From a candidate division KSB1 bacterium (GTDB lineage: Bacteria; Electryoneota; RPQS01): 41,811 nt of DNA. Location: assembly GCA_016214895.1 (NCBI GenBank), contig JACRMR010000020.1, forward strand, positions 1 to 41,811, written 5' to 3'. Every line of letters starts with the position of its first letter. The stretch's first letter is position 1. The notes below the pieces were generated by a model. It was not told the DNA's origin, ran no database searches, and worked only from the letters and a program-made list of their open reading frames with translations. Of the stretch, positions 15,541 through 23,909 are shown piece after piece. A program made the translations under genes and the position numbers.

Positions 15541-17265
15541 CTATTTCATCAGCACAAGCTTCGCGGTCGCGAGGGGGCGATTGTCAAGACCGGCTTGAAC
15601 GGTCGCGAAATAAACACCGGAAGCAGCATCCGCAAGATCAATTCGAACGTCCCTGCTCGTGACGACCGTCCCTTTCCACGCATTTCTCACCCGTTGGCCC
15701 GTCACCGACGTCAACGTGATCGCGTATTCGCCCGGCAGCCCCACTTGCACGGTTAGTGTTGCGGAGTTATTGAATGGATTCGGGTAAACGGACACGGACG
15801 TGGAGGACGGAATCCATGCCGGCGGTCGGGAGCGCCCAACCGCAAACACCGTGTCTTCCGCCCAAGGTCGAAACAGGACGTCACTCCCGATGCGGTCACC
15901 GAGGCCAGCGGAGTTGCTGTCGGGTTCGTACGGACCGGAGGGATCGCCCCAATAGTTCATGGTAAAGTCCATGGGCTGCGCCGGATGAGGGTTGTTGGAG
16001 CCGACGGCGCCGGGGAAGTTGTTGCGAAAGATGTTGTAGTGTCCGACGATGTTCTCGCTATTGTAGCGGAGGATCCCGCCGCACGGGGTGTCGAAGCCGT
16101 AGGTCGTGCTGCAGGCTTCGATCAGGTTGTGTTCAAAGACGAGCGGATTCGAATTCTGCACGAAAGCGCCGACACCACTCGACGGCCCTTTGCAGTTGCG
16201 GAAGATGTTGTTCTCGAAGCGTCCGCGATAGAACTGGGTATGGAAGCAACCCTCGCCGACCCACCCGTGCTCACCGCCGAGCACGGTCATATTCTCGAAG
16301 GTGTTTCCCTCGACAATCAAGTTGAACAGATTCCGGCCGTCGCTGCACAAGATGGACCCTGTTCCGTACACCAGATTGTCCCGAAAGACGTTATCGCGGA
16401 GGGTGACATCGTCTTCATCAATCATGAATAACGCCCCGAAGAACGGGTCCGTTGCGTGACAGCTCGCGATCGTACATCCTTCAACGACCAGGTCACGGCC
16501 AAAGCTAACGAGCACGACAACGCCCGCGAACACGAGCCCCTCGAACATGCAGTTCTTAATCTCGCACGTCGTACCCGCACCGATTTCGATGCATGGCCCA
16601 ATCGCGGACTCTGACTCGGGGTTAGGCTTGAAGGCATTGTCTTCGATCCGGGATGGTTCGCTCCACGCCCAATTGTCAACCGAGATTAGATCGCCTTCAA
16701 AGTGATTGTCCTCGATTCGATTCGCGCGAAATAGTACTGAGCTGTGCATGAACAAGCCGACGAGGTGAAAGCTACATGAGTTTTCGCGCATGATGTTGTG
16801 CTTGATCACGGGGGAGTTGTCCACCACGTGGAACACGCCCCAGGTTGTCTTCCACTCCCCGAAGTACGGAAAACGCGTGCCATGGCCGCCGGTCAGCGTG
16901 AATCCGGACACGACATTCCCATCGACACAAAGGGTGTCCATTGTGATGAGCGTAGCGGTATCCTGGTTGGCAAAGGAGTTTCCGTCGATCACGGTTCCGT
17001 AGATATCCGCAGAATCGCCGGAAAGCTCGTAGTGGCTCATCAAGGTCAGGCGGTGCTCCGGGAAGCGAATCAACTCAGGATACAGACCGCGATCTACGAG
17101 TATGGTGTCCTCCGGTTGGGAGGCCGCCATAGCTTCCACGATGGTGGCATGGTCGGCGGGGACATTGCGGACGAAGGCCAGGGCAACGCTCGGGGGAAGA
17201 ACGGCGACCAATAGACACAGGGCGGCGGGCAGGAACGCCCACCGCCCCGAGCTCAGGGAGCGCAT
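15541..17265 (-). CDS. Secreted beta-helix protein with C-terminal sorting domain, copy 2
   Basis: A 574-residue exported protein similar in plan to the one at 11405-13027. It has a signal peptide (hydrophobic 'LPAALCLLVAVLPPSVALA'), then 'VPADHATIVEAMAASQPEDTIL', many parallel-beta-helix coils with Asn ladders ('RDNVFRDN', 'VEGNTFENM', 'ENNIFRNC'), 'MNYWGDPSGPYEP', and a C-terminal sorting tail ('VYPNPFNNSATLTV', 'SVTGQRVR', 'ASGVYFATV', 'AKLVLMK'). The ATG at 17265 lies one base after the stop of the upstream gene, so the two are co-translated. It is probably displayed on the cell surface through a type IX-like route. The ligand or substrate is unknown. Confidence 0.86.
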   Translation of the reverse strand: MRSLSSGRWAFLPAALCLLVAVLPPSVALAFVRNVPADHATIVEAMAASQPEDTILVDRGLYPELIRFPEHRLTLMSHYELSGDSADIYGTVIDGNSFANQDTATLITMDTLCVDGNVVSGFTLTGGHGTRFPYFGEWKTTWGVFHVVDNSPVIKHNIMRENSCSFHLVGLFMHSSVLFRANRIEDNHFEGDLISVDNWAWSEPSRIEDNAFKPNPESESAIGPCIEIGAGTTCEIKNCMFEGLVFAGVVVLVSFGRDLVVEGCTIASCHATDPFFGALFMIDEDDVTLRDNVFRDNLVYGTGSILCSDGRNLFNLIVEGNTFENMTVLGGEHGWVGEGCFHTQFYRGRFENNIFRNCKGPSSGVGAFVQNSNPLVFEHNLIEACSTTYGFDTPCGGILRYNSENIVGHYNIFRNNFPGAVGSNNPHPAQPMDFTMNYWGDPSGPYEPDSNSAGLGDRIGSDVLFRPWAEDTVFAVGRSRPPAWIPSSTSVSVYPNPFNNSATLTVQVGLPGEYAITLTSVTGQRVRNAWKGTVVTSRDVRIDLADAASGVYFATVQAGLDNRPLATAKLVLMK

Positions 17266-17266
17266 C

Positions 17267-17701
17267 TCAGTTCTCTTGGCAGTTCGTCGGACCGCCGCCG
17301 GTTACGATTGCCTGCACAGGACCAGCGGACTGTGGAGGCGTGGAGGTGCCGGTGCTCGCGAAACGTGCTTTCAGGATGTAATTCTGGTTCGGGTGACCAA
17401 GCGCATATGGCCCGCCGATATCGTTGCCTCCACACTCCCTTTGCACGAAATACGCTTCAGCAGGCCGCTCGAATTTCGCCTGTGACCACCAGTGGTATTG
17501 CGCGCTTGGACAAGTCACCCCGATTTGGTCCTTGCCTGGCGAACAAAGAGTCAGGTAAGCCGCGCTGGTCCCGGCGAGCACGGTTGTCTCACCGTCAACC
17601 CAGTTCGATCCATTCCATGACGTAGAAACCGATCCCCCCCACGCGAAAAGCAGAGCAGGCACGACGACGGCCAGCAGTGATACAACCAAGTTGCGTTTCA
17701 T
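17267..17701 (-). CDS. Small secreted protein of unknown function
   Basis: A 144-residue protein with a clear signal peptide (MKRNLVVSLLAVVVPALLFA). The mature part is Trp/Gly/Ser-rich at the start ('WGGSVSTSWNGSNW'), has four cysteines and ends 'GGGPTNCQEN'. No family is recognised. It does not obviously share sequence with the Cys-rich protein at 13012-13554, but it holds the same position: first gene of a pair, directly before a sorted beta-helix protein. ATG 17701 has GGGAGG about 7 bases upstream; a longer in-frame start 36 bp earlier would spoil the signal peptide. A strong promoter lies at 17777-17805. Confidence 0.75.
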   Translation of the reverse strand: MKRNLVVSLLAVVVPALLFAWGGSVSTSWNGSNWVDGETTVLAGTSAAYLTLCSPGKDQIGVTCPSAQYHWWSQAKFERPAEAYFVQRECGGNDIGGPYALGHPNQNYILKARFASTGTSTPPQSAGPVQAIVTGGGPTNCQEN

Positions 17702-17776
17702 TTCCCGACCTCCCGTTGTTTGATTGGCGTTTGGCAAAACAACTTCTACCGATCGGCCTCACGAGTACTCTGCTAT

Positions 17777-17805
17777 AAGATATCGCGTGTCCGCAAGCAT
17801 GTCAA
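17777..17805 (-). promoter_or_regulatory. Strong sigma-70-type promoter
   Basis: On the minus strand, consensus TTGACA (17800-17805) is followed after 17 bp by TATCTT (17777-17782). The leader to the ATG at 17701 is about 65 nt. It drives the small-protein/beta-helix pair. Confidence 0.65.
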
Positions 17806-17832
17806 GTGTCCACCACAGGCGATGCCAAATCG

Positions 17833-17882
17833 TATCCAAAAAACAAAACATTGGCTTGCACGCAAAGCGACAGAAATGTCGC
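17833..17882 (-). terminator. Possible terminator after pyrD
   Basis: On the minus strand, GCGACA / TGTCGC (17867-17882) closes a TTTC loop and is followed by only three T, with a longer T-rich tract further on (to 17833). It lies 26 bp past the pyrD stop and may end the long minus-strand operon. Confidence 0.4.
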
Positions 17883-17907
17883 AGGTCAAGATGCCGCCGT
17901 GCCTCCA

Positions 17908-18927
17908 TTACGTTGATGTAACAAGGCACTTCACGCATCCAGGTCCGAGGTACACCAAGGCAGTGTAGAGATCAACCAGACTCGCACCACTGCGCACGAT
18001 ACTGCGCACCTGCTGCGATGTGCCGATCCCACCCGCCGCGACAATGGTCTGCGACGCGCTCAACCCGGAGCGCAAGAGGCTCACCACTTCCAGCGTGCGC
18101 GGGTAGAGCGGCGCGCCGGAAAGTCCGCCGCGCTCGAGGGCCGCGGCACGCGGCACGAGTTGACGACGGACAGTCGTATTTCCGGCGACGATTCCGGCGA
18201 GTCCGAGTTCCCGCGTGAGCCGGGCGATGGCCGTGATATCCGCGTTGTTGAGGTCGGGCGCGATCTTAACCAACACCGGTTTCCCGCCGCGCCGTTGGTC
18301 GAGCTCCATGAGCGGGGCGAGGATCAATCGCAACGAGTCAACCGCTTGCAGATCGCGCAGGCCGCTCGTGTTGGGCGAAGAGACATTCACGACGAAGTAG
18401 TCGCCCAGCTCGTACAAGTGGTCCAGCACGGCGGAGAAATCGTGCACGGCCTGTTCCGGGTCCGTATCGGCGTTCTTCCCGATATTGATGCCGATCGGGA
18501 TTCGCAGCAGACCCGTTTCGCGCACGCGCAGCAGATTCGCGGCGACCGCGTGCATGCCCTGGCCGGGAAAACCGAGCGCGTTGACGAGCGCTTGCGCCTC
18601 CGGAAACCGCCAGATGCGCGGCTTCGCGTTGCCGGGTTGCGGGCGCGGCGTGACCGTGCCGATTTCGACGTGGGAGAAGCCCAGCTCCTGCATCGCTAGC
18701 ACGACTTCCGCATTTTTGTCGAAGCCCGCGGCCAATCCGACGGGATGATCGAAGGACAATCCCAGCACGCTGACCGGTGCCCGTCGCGGCATTCCCGCGA
18801 GCACGCGCAACAGGGCGCGGCCCGCCGCGGATCGCTGCAACATCGACAAGCGCCGCAACATGTGCTCGTGGACAAGCTCGGGGTCGAGCCGGAAGAGCAG
18901 CGGTTTTACCAGACGGTAGAGTGCCAT
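17908..18927 (-). CDS. pyrD: Dihydroorotate dehydrogenase, quinone-type (class 2)
   Basis: A 339-residue FMN enzyme oxidising dihydroorotate to orotate in pyrimidine synthesis, with electrons passed to membrane quinone. The N-terminal amphipathic helix 'MALYRLVKPLLFRLDPELVHEHML' region is the class 2 membrane-binding domain. Conserved stretches are 'GLAAGFDKNAE', 'EIGTVTPRPQPGN', 'NVSSPNTSGLR' (with the class 2 catalytic Ser) and 'GGIGTSQQV'. It ends 'YLGPGCVKCLVTST', near the usual family end, so it is probably complete. It starts three bases after the upstream Omp85 gene stops and is last in the minus-strand operon. Its link to an outer-membrane assembly operon looks incidental. Confidence 0.95.
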   Translation of the reverse strand: MALYRLVKPLLFRLDPELVHEHMLRRLSMLQRSAAGRALLRVLAGMPRRAPVSVLGLSFDHPVGLAAGFDKNAEVVLAMQELGFSHVEIGTVTPRPQPGNAKPRIWRFPEAQALVNALGFPGQGMHAVAANLLRVRETGLLRIPIGINIGKNADTDPEQAVHDFSAVLDHLYELGDYFVVNVSSPNTSGLRDLQAVDSLRLILAPLMELDQRRGGKPVLVKIAPDLNNADITAIARLTRELGLAGIVAGNTTVRRQLVPRAAALERGGLSGAPLYPRTLEVVSLLRSGLSASQTIVAAGGIGTSQQVRSIVRSGASLVDLYTALVYLGPGCVKCLVTST

Positions 18928-18930
18928 AAC

Positions 18931-20229
18931 TTAGAACCGGATCCCGGCTTCGAGACTGAGGGAGGTCTCGCCGTCGCGATTGATCTCCCAGCTTGCTTCG
19001 ACCACGTGCACGTACGGCGCCCGGACCAGCAGGCCGACGGCAGCGGCGAAGCCGTCAACGCGCGTGCCGTCCAGTTGTAACTCGAATCCCTCCGCGGCAA
19101 TCAACCCGCTGACGCCCCACGGCAATCGCTTTCCGTAGCTGCCGAACGCGGGGAGGGAATAGGTGGATTCGCGGAGTAGCGGAAAGCGGAATTCGGCCTC
19201 ACCGGAGAGGTAGTTGGCGGCCTCAGCTTTGCTCGTTCGATAGCCGCGAAAACCGCGATTGAATCCGGAGTAGTAGTGCGACCACGCGGGCGTGGAGTTC
19301 GTGGCCGTGCCACCGGTGGCGCGTAACGCGATGACCGGCGGCCGATGTTCATCGCGAAGGGGCCACATTCCGGGGGCTGCCCAATAGCCGCGCAGCTCGG
19401 CACTGGTGCGCACGAAGTCGGCGGTTCCGACGACGAGATTGGTCAACGCGCGCGCGTAGGCTCCGCGCGCCGGATACCATTCGAGATCGCGTCGATCCAG
19501 CACCGCGAACGGCGAGCACCAGACGGTGTAATCGGTTTTGCCCTCCGCCGGGAGGTCAGTGTCCTGGATCACGTGTTGGTAGCGGAGCTCGCTGCCGACG
19601 CGGGAGCGCGCGCCCTGGCGCGTCGCGACGGACACGCCGATTCGATTATCCCGCAGGGAGCGACTCGAATCGAGCACGGCGCTATGCCGATCCGAGATCT
19701 TGAGGCTTTGGAAGAAGAGTTCCGTAGCGATCGGCAGCCGCGGCGAGAGCCAGCGGGTAGCATAGCCGCCGGTGACACCGGTGTTGGTTCCGAACTCGGT
19801 CATTAACCAGATGCGGCTGGCCGCTCCGCGGAAGTTGAGATCGAGACCGCCGAGCATCACGGCGGCACGCTCGAAGAAGTCCTGGACTCCGCGTACGTCG
19901 GCGGGCCGGCCCTCGGTAAACGCCACGGAAACAATCGGGATGTAAGGCCAGGACTCGGTGACCGAAACGCGCACGCGGCCCGCGGAGTCCGCGGCGATCG
20001 AGACATCGTTGAAGATGACCAGATTGTTCAGGCGATTGCGCGCCTGCACCAGTTGCGCTTCCGCGACGGTATCGCCGACTGCGAACTCCAGTTCGCGGAG
20101 CACGACCCATTCCCGGGTTCGGTGCAGGCCGTCGATCTTCAGCTCGCGCACCGTTATCGCGCCGTGAGCGACCCCTGCAACCAAGAGGCTCAGTAGGACC
20201 AGCAGTCCAACGCGCCGCGGAGATTTCAT
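18931..20229 (-). CDS. Small Omp85-family outer membrane protein, single POTRA
   Basis: A 432-residue protein with a signal peptide (MKSPRRVGLLVLLSLLVAGVA), one POTRA-like unit ('ITVRELKIDGLHRTREWVVL ... VRVSVTES', about residues 25-100) and a beta-barrel ending in Phe ('LSLEAGIRF'), as expected for BAM-recognised outer membrane proteins. BamA has five POTRA domains and TamA three, so it is neither. The ATG at 20229 forms an ATGA overlap with the tamB stop and has AGGTGG 7 bases upstream; an ATG 6 bp earlier is possible. The position directly after tamA-tamB suggests it works with TamB, perhaps as a second outer-membrane exit. That is inference. Confidence 0.78.
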   Translation of the reverse strand: MKSPRRVGLLVLLSLLVAGVAHGAITVRELKIDGLHRTREWVVLRELEFAVGDTVAEAQLVQARNRLNNLVIFNDVSIAADSAGRVRVSVTESWPYIPIVSVAFTEGRPADVRGVQDFFERAAVMLGGLDLNFRGAASRIWLMTEFGTNTGVTGGYATRWLSPRLPIATELFFQSLKISDRHSAVLDSSRSLRDNRIGVSVATRQGARSRVGSELRYQHVIQDTDLPAEGKTDYTVWCSPFAVLDRRDLEWYPARGAYARALTNLVVGTADFVRTSAELRGYWAAPGMWPLRDEHRPPVIALRATGGTATNSTPAWSHYYSGFNRGFRGYRTSKAEAANYLSGEAEFRFPLLRESTYSLPAFGSYGKRLPWGVSGLIAAEGFELQLDGTRVDGFAAAVGLLVRAPYVHVVEASWEINRDGETSLSLEAGIRF

Positions 20230-23200
20230 CGCCATTCCACCTGAAACACGGCTTTGATTTCGGAGGCATCCTTGCCGTACTGCAACGCGCTGAGTTTCAG
20301 CCAATCGAGCAGCCTGTACTCGACGGTGACCTCCTGCCCGCTCTGAATGCTCTCCACCGGTTGCAGGACGCGGACGAACAGGCGGTCCGTCACGTAGGAA
20401 CCCACTTCGAGCGATCCCTGCGTGAGATTCCCTTGGTCCGAAGCGCGGTATTGCAGCAAGTCCAATCCGGCCATTTTGCCGACCACGGACGAGAGCTGAC
20501 TGAGTCCCGCCGCGGCGATCTGCTCCTGGAGTCCGCCGCCATCTCCGTCGGTTGAGGGTACGAAAGCCTGAATCAGGGCATAGATCACTTCGGCCGCGGT
20601 CATGCTGTCGCCGTCCGCGGTGGTCCCGGACAGCTCCGATCTCGTCTCCAGGAGCGTGCCGGAGAGACTGACCGAAAGCTGCTCGTCGTGGATGGACGTG
20701 TAGAAGGCGCGGATCGCCAGCTCGGGATTCGTGATGTCGCCTTTGAAACTGACGCGCCCGGAGTCCTCGGGGACGCGGAACTCCTTGCCCAGGACTTCCA
20801 CGGTTCCCTTGCGAACGAGAATGTCGCCGTTGATGTAAGGCTCCTCCCAGGCGTTCTTGTAAAGCCACAATTCGCCCGCCAACTCGACGTTGACGCCGCC
20901 GCCGCGCAGCCACATGTTGCCGGGGATATCGATGTGAATGGCATGGGACATTGGTCGATAGATCCGATCCGCCAGGGAATTGGCTTGCGCGGTGGTATCG
21001 CCGCGCAGCCGCGCGACCTCGCTTGCGACGTCAATGGCCTCAATCTGCTTGGTGGTCGCTTGTGTGATGCGATAGAGCGCTTCGCGGAAGCGCAGATCTC
21101 CGGTCGCGGTCAGCGAATCCAACGGTCCATGGAGTATTACATTGCCGTCAAGCCGGGCCTGGATCTGCCGGGAATTCACGGCCTGAAAGTTGTCGAAGTT
21201 CAGATTCAAGGCGAGGCTTTCCGGGGCGGGAAACGCCATCACGGCGGAACCGTCGCCGCGGACATGGCCGTCCGCTTCCACGTCCAAGCGACTGACGCGC
21301 AGCGTATCGCGGTCAACGTCGAGGGTGACGTTTGCGTTTTCATAATTCAGGCCATATCGCTGGTCACGATAGCCGCCATTCTGCAACCGCAACTGACCGG
21401 ACCAACTCGGGATGGCCGGGGAACCGAGAATGAGGAAGTCACCACTGAGCTCGCCGGTCACCGTGGTTCCATAGGGCAGGATCGGATCCAACGCAGCCAG
21501 CGTCTGTCGCGTGAGTGTGACGGTGCCGAACATCGGCAGGCTGTCCAACAGTTGGAATCCGCCGTCGAAGGTCAGGAACGCCGGCAGCGTGGCATGGCCG
21601 AATGCCAACGAGTCCGCCTCGCGGATCATGAGCAATTCCAGGTCGGTCGCCGTGGACGACGTCGAAGCGTTGACTATCACGCGATCGAGCACGGGCGTGC
21701 CGCGAACCACCACGGTGTCGAGCGTCAGGGAGAAGTCGCCGGCGAGATTAGAATCGGGTCCCGAGAACTGAGCGCGAATATTCAGGACCGCGTCCGGCAG
21801 TTTGCGCTTCGTGATTTCCGCAATTCGTGAGAGGCGGATGGCCGACAGCTCGACGGCGAAATCCTGCTCACCGGGCCGCGCCAGCGTGCCCGCGGCCAGG
21901 AGCGATCCGAAGGGCGACTGCACACGCAGGGCATCCAGCTCCACAGTGGCACCCCGGAACGTGACGATGGTGGTTCCTTCCGTTTTCCAGATGGCGCCGA
22001 ACGCGAGCGCAGCAGCGTGCGTAAGGATCAGCCGGAATTCCCCGGGTTCGGTTTGCACGCGCAGGTCGCTGGTGAGCTCGATCGAGTCGGCCCTCGCCCA
22101 GACGCGCAGGGTCACCCCAAGATCCTCGAGCGTACCATCCGCGAGCACCGACAGTGAGTCGATCCGCTGTCCCCTTGCCTCGATTCGGCGCGCGCGCGCC
22201 ACGGCGCGGAGCGAGCGTTCGCTCAAATTGAAATCCTGAAGGCGAATTGCAATTTCGCGAACGGAATCCGCGCCGAGCGAAAGCTCCGATGCGCGCAGGT
22301 CTCCGGCCAGCCAGACAGCCGACGAATCTTGCGGCCGAAGTGAAACTACTCCGTGCAGATGAGCCTCAAGCGTTCCGGTCAGCGAGTCCAGAATGGGGAA
22401 GGCCGTTGCGAGCGGCCGAAGTCCCGAAATCCGCGCTCCGGGAATGTCGAGCTTCCAGGTTGCGGAATCCGATAGCGCTCCGTAAGCCGACATCACGACC
22501 GGGAATCCATAGGCCCAGACCCGCGCGGTGTCGAGCGAGAAGCTGACGGCATCGGACATGTGCGCGACCGCACTCAAGGAGTCAATCCGATAGGTGCCGA
22601 ACTGCAAAACGCCGAGTTGAGCGGATACGGCCAGCGTGCGCCGGTCGGAGCCGAAGTTCTGCATCGTGCACATCAATTTACCGGACATCGGTGAGAGCGA
22701 GTCGGGAATGTCCGGCAACAGATGGTGAAGCAGCAATTGCTCGACCGTTGCGCGGAATTCGAGATCACTTGTGCGCGGATCGAATCCGAATACGGTAATC
22801 TCAGCCGCGAACGTTCCGCGAGCGGCGCCGCCGTGAATTTCGGCGCGAAGCATCGAGTCGGCGGTGGTTGCCCGGAGCTTCAGCGCGGTCAGGTCATAGC
22901 GTCCGTACGTGATGGAATCGAGATTCGCTGACACCGTCCAACCGTTGAGCGCATCAGCGGTTCCGGCGTTGTGAAGGGCAACGGTTCCGCGCACGGCAAG
23001 TTCGGTGGTGTCGGACCAGAGGCTCGAAGGCAATAACGGGTCAAAACTAATTTCGCCGGCCAGCGCGACACCGCGCGGGGGGAAGGGCAGCTCGACCGCC
23101 CCGTGCAATCGCCCGACGTGCGGACTCGCGATTTCAAATCGGGTCCGGAGCGAATCGTCAGCCGTTGCGTATTGCAGGTGTCCATTCAACAGACCGACCG

Positions 23201-23909
23201 GAATCAGCGGTGTCGCGAGCGACGCCGCAAATGCGGAATCGAGCAGGAACCCGACGGTGCCGGAGCATGACGGCAGGGAGTCCAGCAAGCCGATCTTGCC
23301 GCCGGCGTCGATGCTGAGCTGGGCCGGATCGTCGAATGTAATACTATAGTCCAACGCGGCAGTCTCATAACGGAGACTGCCCGACAGCAACCAGCGCTCG
23401 CTGCGATAGCTGAAGAGGGTGTCAAATGCGATCGCCGTGCAATCGGCGCGCACCGCAAATTCGTCGATCACCACCTTCCAGTCCGACGTGGCGGCAGCCG
23501 GGACCGTTTGGGGCACACGCGGCGCGAGCGCGGCGGCAATATTCGCCGCGCGGCTGCTATCGAAAGCAATGTCGGCGCGAAACCCGGAGACGGTGAGCAA
23601 TCGAATGTGCGCAACGTGGTCGGGCAGTTCCGCCAGTGCGACTTGCGCACGCAACGTATCGAACCCGGCGATGAACCCGCCCCGTTCATCCAGCAGGCGC
23701 ACGCCGGCAAGCTCCAGCTCGCCGTTCCAGCGCGCGTGTACCGATGTGAACAGCAGCTGACCGTGAATTCGCCGGTTGACGATGTCCAGCGCACGGTGAG
23801 CCGCATAGGTCTGGACGGCACGAGTCAACGCAGCCGCGGCCAAGCCAACGACCACGGTCAGGAGTGTCAGGGGGAGCCAGAGCAGGCCGATGCGCAGCGC
23901 GCGCTTCAT
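20226..23909 (-). CDS. tamB: TamB-like inner-membrane/periplasmic bridge protein
   Basis: A 1227-residue AsmA/TamB-family protein. One N-terminal membrane anchor ('IGLLWLPLTLLTVVVGLAAAAL') is followed by a very long run of repeated beta strands (taco-shaped hydrophobic groove in known TamB structures). The C-terminal TamB domain is recognisable ('LWLYKNAWEEPYINGDI', 'SLSGTLLETRSELSG', 'GSYVTDRLFVRV', 'VTVEYRLLDWLKL'). TamB proteins bridge inner and outer membrane and, in E. coli, move phospholipids outward together with YhdP and YdbH. The start overlaps the tamA stop as TAATG and the stop overlaps the next start as ATGA. Length matches E. coli TamB (1259 aa). Confidence 0.9.
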   Translation of the reverse strand: MKRALRIGLLWLPLTLLTVVVGLAAAALTRAVQTYAAHRALDIVNRRIHGQLLFTSVHARWNGELELAGVRLLDERGGFIAGFDTLRAQVALAELPDHVAHIRLLTVSGFRADIAFDSSRAANIAAALAPRVPQTVPAAATSDWKVVIDEFAVRADCTAIAFDTLFSYRSERWLLSGSLRYETAALDYSITFDDPAQLSIDAGGKIGLLDSLPSCSGTVGFLLDSAFAASLATPLIPVGLLNGHLQYATADDSLRTRFEIASPHVGRLHGAVELPFPPRGVALAGEISFDPLLPSSLWSDTTELAVRGTVALHNAGTADALNGWTVSANLDSITYGRYDLTALKLRATTADSMLRAEIHGGAARGTFAAEITVFGFDPRTSDLEFRATVEQLLLHHLLPDIPDSLSPMSGKLMCTMQNFGSDRRTLAVSAQLGVLQFGTYRIDSLSAVAHMSDAVSFSLDTARVWAYGFPVVMSAYGALSDSATWKLDIPGARISGLRPLATAFPILDSLTGTLEAHLHGVVSLRPQDSSAVWLAGDLRASELSLGADSVREIAIRLQDFNLSERSLRAVARARRIEARGQRIDSLSVLADGTLEDLGVTLRVWARADSIELTSDLRVQTEPGEFRLILTHAAALAFGAIWKTEGTTIVTFRGATVELDALRVQSPFGSLLAAGTLARPGEQDFAVELSAIRLSRIAEITKRKLPDAVLNIRAQFSGPDSNLAGDFSLTLDTVVVRGTPVLDRVIVNASTSSTATDLELLMIREADSLAFGHATLPAFLTFDGGFQLLDSLPMFGTVTLTRQTLAALDPILPYGTTVTGELSGDFLILGSPAIPSWSGQLRLQNGGYRDQRYGLNYENANVTLDVDRDTLRVSRLDVEADGHVRGDGSAVMAFPAPESLALNLNFDNFQAVNSRQIQARLDGNVILHGPLDSLTATGDLRFREALYRITQATTKQIEAIDVASEVARLRGDTTAQANSLADRIYRPMSHAIHIDIPGNMWLRGGGVNVELAGELWLYKNAWEEPYINGDILVRKGTVEVLGKEFRVPEDSGRVSFKGDITNPELAIRAFYTSIHDEQLSVSLSGTLLETRSELSGTTADGDSMTAAEVIYALIQAFVPSTDGDGGGLQEQIAAAGLSQLSSVVGKMAGLDLLQYRASDQGNLTQGSLEVGSYVTDRLFVRVLQPVESIQSGQEVTVEYRLLDWLKLSALQYGKDASEIKAVFQVEWR

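Noticed and set aside
20230-20913. N-terminal extension of the small Omp85 protein
   Set aside because: It lies wholly within tamB in another frame; the signal peptide begins at the ATG that overlaps the tamB stop.
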